Assembly (NCBI RefSeq): GCF_900547205.1
Contig: NZ_URFY01000005.1
Location: forward strand, 95,017 to 159,016
Reading direction: 5' to 3'
DNA from: an uncultured Bacteroides sp.
Lineage (GTDB): Bacteria > Bacteroidota > Bacteroidia > Bacteroidales > Bacteroidaceae
DNA: 64,000 nt
The position numbers and the translations under genes were made by a program. Below the pieces are notes generated by a model. That model saw only the letters and a list, made by a program, of their open reading frames with translations, did not search any database and was not told where the DNA came from. Of this stretch, positions 59,101 to 64,000 are shown one piece after another. Numbering within the stretch: position 1 is the stretch's first letter; every line of letters starts with the position of its first letter.

Positions 59101-59719
59101 AACCTTCAACAATATCAACGTGCCGGAAGAAGAACGCAACAGAAACATCGACCCGACCACTTTCCTTGTATACTCCGGTCAGAGCGAGCCTACCTTCACA
59201 GGAGGTTTGGGATTGAGTTTCCGCTATAAGTCGCTGACACTGAACAGTAACTTCGCCCTACTGCTGGGACATAAGAGGCGTCTGCCCTCTCCTTACGCAC
59301 AGTTTCAGGGAGAACGCAGTCATATGCCGGGGCCTATCACCAACTTAAACCGTGATTTGCTCAACCGCTGGAAACAACCGGGTGACGAAGCATATACTAA
59401 CATTCCTGCACTGCCTACCGGAATTGAGTCTGTGGATTACCTGCCGAACATGGTATATGCAAGAACTTCAATCCAGATGTGGGAACAATCGGATGCACTA
59501 GTTGTCAATGCTTCCTTCCTGCGCTGCCGTAACCTCGGTCTTTCATGGCAAATGGACAAAAAATGGTGTGAGAAAATACACGCCAAGAACTTAGCCCTGA
59601 ACTTCAGCGTAGACAATGTTTTTGTTGTTGCCAACAAACGCTTCAACGGATTCGACCCGGAACTGGACAACAGCATTATGCCACGCACATTTTCATTTGG
59701 AATCAACATCGGTTTTTAA
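56150..59719 (+). CDS. SusC/RagA TonB-dependent transporter with STN domain (PUL 2)
   Basis: 1189 residues. Signal peptide (cleaved after VMVQA), STN domain (about 42-115; ISIDLQNETLESALWYLQKQ), carboxypeptidase-regulatory-like domain (about 122-200; ISGWIRDAGGESMPGASVKA), SusC signature region DEVIVTGYQNIQRRDLVGSL, plug (about 205-330) and barrel ending FGINIGF. It imports an oligomer across the outer membrane with TonB energy. It follows fecR after 38 bases, leaving no room for an antisense RNA like that of PUL 1. Confidence 0.96.
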   Translation: MKRRTQSPLRAVSYVSRNVLKFCLLLIFTLSSVMVQAQENQKISIDLQNETLESALWYLQKQTKLVFMYATEDIADVTDITVKAKDKTALEILKECLDGTNLTYEMSGSGIVIKKKETKNVKISGWIRDAGGESMPGASVKARGMKYGTVAGLDGNYSLTIPASEGLILTFSFMGMESKVVRYTGKNTINVTLYNAITEIDEVIVTGYQNIQRRDLVGSLTTIKADDILMPSYSTIDQMLQGRVAGLMVTNSSSRAGTAPQIKIRGTNTLLGNQDPLWVVDGIIQEDFDIDLGINSTMTQDLKDIIGNQISWLNPNDIENITILKDASATAIYGSKASNGVIEITTKKNTTDRMTINYSSNFNIGQRPNYGMFNMMNSQERLRFSQEAFEWGTAYYEMPYKEASTYEGLLRMFQEHDISESEYRNAYREMETRNTDWFKLLTRRSFSHNHNLSVSGGTNKFNYAASVGYSNTEGQEIGNDNERMTGRLSITIRPSEKLTINAILNGTVGTTDGFAGVNPMDYATYTSRAIDPYANYQQKSGYSYNSNIPSLSYNFINERDNSGSKARSSRLGASLDLKWRVLDWMTYQFSGGYTDNNATNESWYTERSFYIASNYRGYDYNSVSPTSADFKAAQLPFGGQLFTNNSNQYSYNIQNKLQFSKEFNPDHRLNALVGMELRSTTLKATNNTVWGYVPDRGERIVAPTRPEDFQPIGGSAATGWGILDRMYSGLWKRTDNTNNFFSVFATAAYSFKNRYVVNMNVRNDASNRFGQDANKRFDPTYSFGFSWRATEEEFMKKHVSWITMLNFRGTYGIQGNALTRLSPELILRQNDLQAGYNQYYSTITGIPNPHLSWERTKSWNFGMDLELFNMFFMNLEYYTRRSNAVISIALPYEYGRDVMERNGGVIHNKGVEYTLSFTPIQKRDYTLNVTLNASKNWNKGGQSNYDKQYDDYLDGKSDQILKEGYPISGFWSYSFAGLDANGKATFNNINVPEEERNRNIDPTTFLVYSGQSEPTFTGGLGLSFRYKSLTLNSNFALLLGHKRRLPSPYAQFQGERSHMPGPITNLNRDLLNRWKQPGDEAYTNIPALPTGIESVDYLPNMVYARTSIQMWEQSDALVVNASFLRCRNLGLSWQMDKKWCEKIHAKNLALNFSVDNVFVVANKRFNGFDPELDNSIMPRTFSFGINIGF

Positions 59720-59739
59720 GCAAAAAGAAAGTAGAAGAT

Positions 59740-61272
59740 ATGAAACTAAAAAATACATTATACGTACTATTACTGGTTGCCCTCTCTTCGTGCGGCGACT
59801 TTCTGGAACCTAAATCACAAAGTGAGTACGTTCCTAAAAATGCGAATGCCTTACAGGAATTATTGATAGGAGAAGCTTATCCAAAGCAGAATGTTACCAG
59901 TGACAGATACATTCTCAGCTATCTGGAATTATTCAATGACGACATTCAACGGCAAGAGTTGGAAGGATACGATTTCAATGTCAACAATCAGTCTACCGTC
60001 CTGTCGCGCGAGGCTTTGTTCAGTTGGCAGCCGGATATGTTTGAAACTGCACGCCAGCAAGGATTTTCCACTCCAAATGTATGGATGGGATGCTACAAGT
60101 ATATCTTAGGAGCAAATGCTGCGATAGACTATCTAAGCGAAGTGGATGGGACGGAAGCCGAAAAGAACTATGTCAGAGCGCAGGCTTTGGCGCTACGCGC
60201 TTTCAACTATTACTTGCTGGTCAACTATTACGGCGCTCCCTACAACTACGACCGGAATGCACTGGGAGTGCCTTTGAAACTGGACAGTAATATGCAATCG
60301 GAAAACGACTTCTTAATGACACGCAACACGGTGGGAGAAGTGTATGACCGGATTGTGGAGGATTTGACTGAAGCCGAACGCTTGTTTCAAGCATTACCTG
60401 CCGGTCAGCAATATCGACCCGACTATCTAGTCAGCCTACCGATGATACAACTGCTGAAATCGCGTGTTTATCTGTATATGGAAAACTGGGCGGAAGCTAA
60501 AAAGTATGCAGGAAAAGTTATTGACGACTGGAGTTTCAATCTGCTCGACCTGAATACGATTACAGCACCAAACCCTACTGTCAGTGAGCCTTATCATGAA
60601 TTTACGAGCTACCAGTCTCCCGAAACAATCTGGCTTTATGGAAATATATCCGACTTTATCGACATATATAACGCTGGCATCCAATTGGGTGAGTCCTCCG
60701 ATGGAGAAAGAAAAGCATATATTGCTTCCGAGTCACTCATATCCAGTTTTGAGACGGGAGATTTGCGCAAGGACCTTTATATCACGAGAGAAATAAATAC
60801 CAGTACCAATCAATTCTACGATACCTATCTGCCGTTTGGAAAGTACAAGACCGCTGGTTCTTTCCCAGCTCCGGGAGTATCTTTCGCTCTCTCTTTCCGC
60901 TTGTCCGAAGCCTATCTGAACTTTGCCGAAGCAGCCGCACTGGACAATGCCGAAAGCGAAGCCATCAGCAAGCTGAATACGCTGCTCGAAAGACGCTATG
61001 CGGCGGGTTCTTTCACACCTGTCCCTGCCTTATCGGGCGATGCGCTGGTGAACAAAATACGCGAGGAACGCAGAAAGGAACTGTGCTTCGAGGGCCAACG
61101 CTGGTTCGATTTGCGCCGCTACGGTATGCCTTCTTTCAGTCGTACCTGGAATGGGAAAACCTACACGCTGACGGAGAACGACCGGTCGTATACACTTCCT
61201 CTCATGAGAGCAATCATCGATAGAAACAATCGACTGGAACAAAATCCGTTGGCTCCGAAACGAGAAAACTAA
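59740..61272 (+). CDS. SusD/RagB-family lipoprotein (PUL 2)
   Basis: 510 residues. Lipobox LLVALSSCGDF. SusD-like helical core (YVRAQALALRAFNYYLLVNYYG, read in part; LVSLPMIQLLKSRVYLYME), RLSEAYLNFAEAAALDNAES and the C-terminal REERRKELCFEGQRWFDLRRYG. It works with the SusC 20 bases upstream. The N-terminus (FLEPKSQSEYVPKNANALQELL) is like those in loci with Peptidase_Mx-type lipoproteins rather than glycosidases. Confidence 0.95.
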   Translation: MKLKNTLYVLLLVALSSCGDFLEPKSQSEYVPKNANALQELLIGEAYPKQNVTSDRYILSYLELFNDDIQRQELEGYDFNVNNQSTVLSREALFSWQPDMFETARQQGFSTPNVWMGCYKYILGANAAIDYLSEVDGTEAEKNYVRAQALALRAFNYYLLVNYYGAPYNYDRNALGVPLKLDSNMQSENDFLMTRNTVGEVYDRIVEDLTEAERLFQALPAGQQYRPDYLVSLPMIQLLKSRVYLYMENWAEAKKYAGKVIDDWSFNLLDLNTITAPNPTVSEPYHEFTSYQSPETIWLYGNISDFIDIYNAGIQLGESSDGERKAYIASESLISSFETGDLRKDLYITREINTSTNQFYDTYLPFGKYKTAGSFPAPGVSFALSFRLSEAYLNFAEAAALDNAESEAISKLNTLLERRYAAGSFTPVPALSGDALVNKIREERRKELCFEGQRWFDLRRYGMPSFSRTWNGKTYTLTENDRSYTLPLMRAIIDRNNRLEQNPLAPKREN

Positions 61273-61305
61273 AAGAGTATTAATCAGATTAAAAAAAGAA
61301 ACATT

Positions 61306-62268
61306 ATGAAATCAATATCTTATATATGGGTCTTGTTTGCCTGTCTCCTACTGACTTCCTGCTACGAGGACGACATGATTGTACCGGATGAATTTGGAGG
61401 ATCGGGACGCTTTGAATTTCCACAAGGTACTAATAGCTGGGATGAAGAAATAGGCGAGATTTATAATGACTATGGGGTACGCCTCATCTACAAAGACATT
61501 GTAAACGAAGATTTCGACAGAGACTGGATAGGCGGCAGCGGTGGTGGCGGCGGTGGCGGTTTCGGCACAATGACCTACCACATGAAAGATTGTATAAACA
61601 ATGAGATGATACAATTCTACGTTCGATTTATGAGAGAGCACATCTTAAATTTCACAAGTCCGCAAATTAGAGAGAAAGTTCTCCCTATGTACTGGTATCT
61701 TACTTTCGATTTCCATAACCTATATGCCATTCCTGCATTTAATTACTACAGTTACACTGCTATGACAAATCAAGGGGATATGAAACTGATGGATTTTTGG
61801 GTTACCTGTTTCTGGGGACAGACTGTTAATGCAGATGCCGATCCGCTGACGGCATGGTCGAGTCCTACATCCGGCAATAAAACGAATTATGATGTACAGC
61901 GTTTTACAATAATGAATAAAATCATAAAGATTGCCATCGAACGAGGCAATATTGTAACACCCGATGAGTTCAGCAGCGGATTTGACTTCAGTACTCCCCT
62001 CATCACAGGAGAAACTGCTGAAAATAAAGCAGATCCCAATTATTATCTGACAAGGGGGTACGCAGGATCGGCAAGTATAGTAGGAGGAGCTATCTATTAT
62101 AATAAGCCCAGTTCGCGTCCTATCGCCGCCAATAACCTGTTTCAAGACTATTTAACTTTGGCCATAGGTTTCACAGCAGCACAACGCGAGGAGATGTTTC
62201 CGGCAGCCACTTATCCGCTCCTGAAACAGAAATTCGACTATGTGCAGAACTTTATGAAACAAAGGTAG
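61306..62268 (+). CDS. PUL 2 lipoprotein, possibly a Peptidase_Mx1 relative without HExxH
   Basis: 320 residues with a lipobox (CLLLTSCYEDD, Cys19). DEEIGEIYNDYGVRLIYKDI resembles the start of the putative zinc-binding metallopeptidase family (Peptidase_Mx1), which often ends SusC/SusD loci, and the end (YPLLKQKFDYVQNFMKQR) has the same flavour. But no HExxH motif can be found, so a peptidase role would be lost or wrong. An unusual Gly run (GGSGGGGGGGFG, about 76-87) follows the N-terminal domain. It is the last gene of PUL 2, 33 bases after susD. Likely to be a surface-exposed accessory protein. Confidence 0.6.
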   Translation: MKSISYIWVLFACLLLTSCYEDDMIVPDEFGGSGRFEFPQGTNSWDEEIGEIYNDYGVRLIYKDIVNEDFDRDWIGGSGGGGGGGFGTMTYHMKDCINNEMIQFYVRFMREHILNFTSPQIREKVLPMYWYLTFDFHNLYAIPAFNYYSYTAMTNQGDMKLMDFWVTCFWGQTVNADADPLTAWSSPTSGNKTNYDVQRFTIMNKIIKIAIERGNIVTPDEFSSGFDFSTPLITGETAENKADPNYYLTRGYAGSASIVGGAIYYNKPSSRPIAANNLFQDYLTLAIGFTAAQREEMFPAATYPLLKQKFDYVQNFMKQR

Positions 62269-62336
62269 AAATAAAAAGTGGAAATGAGAAATAAGGGGCA
62301 ATAGAATTGATAGACAAGGGGTTTAGGACATTTTAA

Positions 62337-62400
62337 GTTGGAGGGCGAAGCCAACGAAAACCGGAGTAAAGCCAAGTTGAACCGGAGCTGCGTAACCCAA
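62337..62400. repeat. Imperfect 21-23-bp periodic repeat upstream of the integrase
   Basis: GGAG cores at 62340, 62363 and 62384 in units GTTGGAGGGCGAAGCCAAC, AACCGGAGTAAAGCCAAG and AACCGGAGCTGCGTAACC. Within the 362-bp gap after PUL 2; an att site may also lie in this gap, but none can be identified without the other end. The rest holds nothing I recognise apart from the integrase promoter. Confidence 0.45.
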
Positions 62401-62602
62401 TAGTAACCTATGGTTTTTTAGCCGGAAAGGTTATGAGTTAGACACGAGGTGCTGCTGTAATAGGTTAAGGATAAGCGGTTTCGGGGAGAAATGGAGGTTT
62501 TAAGGAAGGAAATTGGGAAAAGTGCCTGAAAAAAATATGAAAAGCGATTTGTCTGCTTCGTTCCGCTCCGGTTTGCATATCAATGAATGATTCTTCATAA
62601 CG

Positions 62603-62610
62603 TAATTTTG
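62603..62610 (+). promoter_or_regulatory. -7 promoter box for the integrase
   Basis: TAATTTTG (TAnnTTTG), 20 bases before ATG 62631. Confidence 0.6.
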
Positions 62611-62630
62611 AACCTAAAAAAAGTAGAGTT

Positions 62631-63896
62631 ATGAAGAGTACATTTTCGACAATTTTTTATCTGAAAAGATTAGCAGTGAAGAAAGACGGTACAGTGCCCA
62701 TCATGGGACGTATCACAGTGGACGGAACACAGACACAGTTCAGTTGCAAACTGACTATTCATCCTGATTTGTGGGACACGAAAGCGGGACGGGCAACGGG
62801 ACGAAGCACAGTAGCGCTGGAAACAAACCGTATGCTCGACAAAATGCGGGTGAAAATTACCCAGCATTACCAAGAAATTATGGACCGTGACAATTTTGTC
62901 ACAGCGGAGAAAGTGAAAAATGCATTTCTCGGACTGGAACATCGTTTTCGTACACTGATGACAGTGTATGAGCAGTATCTAAAGGATTATAAAAAATTGT
63001 GCGATGAAAACATGAAGTCTGTCAAGACGTATGAGAAGTACCTAACAGTATATAAGCACCTGAAAGATTTTTTATACCAGCGGTATAATCTGAAAGATAT
63101 TGCGCTGAAAGAGCTGACGTTGGCTTTTATCAAGGACTTTGATATGTACCTGCGCACGGACAAGCATTGCTGCAATAATACGGTTTGGATTTATACCGCT
63201 CCCCTACGCACAATGGTAAACGTGGCTATTGATAATGAATGGCTCAACCGTGATCCCTTCCGGAAATATGAGATTGAGAAGGAAGAAACAACGCGTACCT
63301 TTCTTAATAAAGATGAAATTGCACGCCTTTTGGATACCCCGATGAAAAATGCCAAGCAGGAATTAATCAGGGATTTATTTTTATTTTGTACATTTACGGG
63401 TCTTGCTTTTGCGGATTTGTACAATCTTTCGGAAGAGAACTTGCGGACATATTTCGACGATCATCTGTGGATAAATATTCCACGCCAAAAGACAAACGTG
63501 GTTTCCAATATCCGATTGCTGGATATTCCGCACAGACTGATAAATAAGTACCGTGATCTTGCAACAGATGGAAAGGTGTTCCCCGTTCCGAGTTATCAGG
63601 TATGCCTGTATAACATACAGCACCCGATAGCGAAGCGATGCGGAATTACCAAACATCTGACATGGCACGTGAGCCGCCATACTATGGCAACGGAAGTATG
63701 TATGACCAACGGCGTTCCTATCGAAACGGTGAGTTCGATTTTGGGACATAAGAGTATCAAGACGACACAAGTCTATGCGAAAATCACGAAAGAGAAACTG
63801 AACAACGACATGGAGAAGTTGTCCGACCGCTTGTCCGACATCAAGGAATTTTCCATAATAGAGACCGTAAGTGATACTGCAAGACTACAAGTATAA
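62631..63896 (+). CDS. Tyrosine recombinase / site-specific integrase
   Basis: 421 residues. N-terminal arm/DUF-type domain (about 10-95; PDLWDTKAGRATGRSTVALE), SAM-like core-binding domain (about 105-205; VKTYEKYLTVYKHLKDFLYQ) and catalytic domain. Catalytic residues: HxxR as His346 and Arg349 in WHVSRHTMATEV, His373 in LGHKS, Tyr382 in TTQVYAKI, Lys in PRQKTNVV. The usual first Arg (TGLR) is Ala in FTGLAFADLYNL, as in many Bacteroidetes integrases of mobile elements. It points rightward, away from PUL 2, and is likely to mark the left end of an integrated element running past the window. An invertase-type role is possible. Confidence 0.93.
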   Translation: MKSTFSTIFYLKRLAVKKDGTVPIMGRITVDGTQTQFSCKLTIHPDLWDTKAGRATGRSTVALETNRMLDKMRVKITQHYQEIMDRDNFVTAEKVKNAFLGLEHRFRTLMTVYEQYLKDYKKLCDENMKSVKTYEKYLTVYKHLKDFLYQRYNLKDIALKELTLAFIKDFDMYLRTDKHCCNNTVWIYTAPLRTMVNVAIDNEWLNRDPFRKYEIEKEETTRTFLNKDEIARLLDTPMKNAKQELIRDLFLFCTFTGLAFADLYNLSEENLRTYFDDHLWINIPRQKTNVVSNIRLLDIPHRLINKYRDLATDGKVFPVPSYQVCLYNIQHPIAKRCGITKHLTWHVSRHTMATEVCMTNGVPIETVSSILGHKSIKTTQVYAKITKEKLNNDMEKLSDRLSDIKEFSIIETVSDTARLQV

Positions 63897-63947
63897 ACAA
63901 AGAATTGAGTAAAATGATATGTATAACCTAATAAAGATGCATCAAGT

Positions 63948-64000
63948 ATGGAACGGGACATAATAAAATATGAAAAAGGAGGACTGATAGCAACGGGAAG
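63948..64000 (+). CDS. Start of a possible gene cut by the window end
   Basis: An ATG at 63948 opens a frame to the window end: MERDIIKYEKGGLIATG. It starts 51 bases after the integrase stop and no stop occurs. Too short to classify; a small regulatory protein of the mobile element would be usual in this place. Confidence 0.35.
   Translation, partial: MERDIIKYEKGGLIATG

Noticed and set aside
1..64000. tRNA or rRNA genes
   Set aside because: No cloverleaf-like sequence or conserved TPsiC (GGTTCGAATCC-type) segment was noticed in any gap.

Overview
The window comes from a human-gut Bacteroides of the thetaiotaomicron/ovatus kind. The evidence is several TAnnTTTG (-7) promoters, two SusC/SusD loci with ECF sigma and FecR-type anti-sigma factors, a type III glutamine synthetase, a SecA with a C-terminal zinc tail, and many Bacteroidetes-specific families (DUF4105, DUF3810, DUF5686, DUF6340). 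Identifications rest on reading motifs in the sequence; no database was searched.

Layout. 1-6234 (minus) is an envelope operon: coaX, outer-membrane barrel, TPR protein, lptC, a CBS/CorC membrane protein and a ppiD cut by the window edge. 6752-14709 (plus) holds a DUF4105 protein, an alkaline-phosphatase-like protein that seems to lack metal ligands, secA, a lipoprotein and an acidic orphan. 14827-26611 is polysaccharide utilisation locus 1: susC, susD, GH35 beta-galactosidase and GH89 alpha-N-acetylglucosaminidase, with FecR and a divergent ECF sigma; a candidate antisense small RNA lies opposite the susC leader. An orphan sensor kinase (26917-28812) and valS follow. 31813-38759 holds a DUF3810 zincin-like protein, mazG, the rnz / ECF sigma / membrane protein / Spy-like operon, a BamE-like lipoprotein and rpsA.

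38927-46190 is the most unusual part. A giant protein (transglutaminase-like segment, DUF4011 type, SF1 helicase, PD-(D/E)XK nuclease, DUF3320) is convergent, with no base between the stop codons, with a retron-type reverse transcriptase carrying an N-terminal membrane helix. Just upstream of the RT is a recognisable msr-msd RNA: a1/a2 inverted repeats, TTAGC branch motif, msr and msd hairpins, and a well-spaced promoter whose predicted start falls at a1. Both genes sit between the ordinary genes rpsA and DUF5686, and look like a candidate defence island.

48807-54291 contains a possible winged-helix protein, the remains of a lost secreted-protein gene, an Rpn/PD-(D/E)XK transposase-like protein with a 21-bp coding repeat, glnN with a palindrome at its promoter, and a Crp/Fnr regulator. 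54323-62268 is a second SusC/SusD locus (sigma, FecR, SusC, SusD, lipoprotein) without glycosidases. 62631-63896 is a tyrosine recombinase, probably the edge of an integrated element continuing past the window.

A pattern across the window: seven intergenic regions carry imperfect repeats with a period of about 22 bp. Each locus has its own sequence but the spacing is shared.
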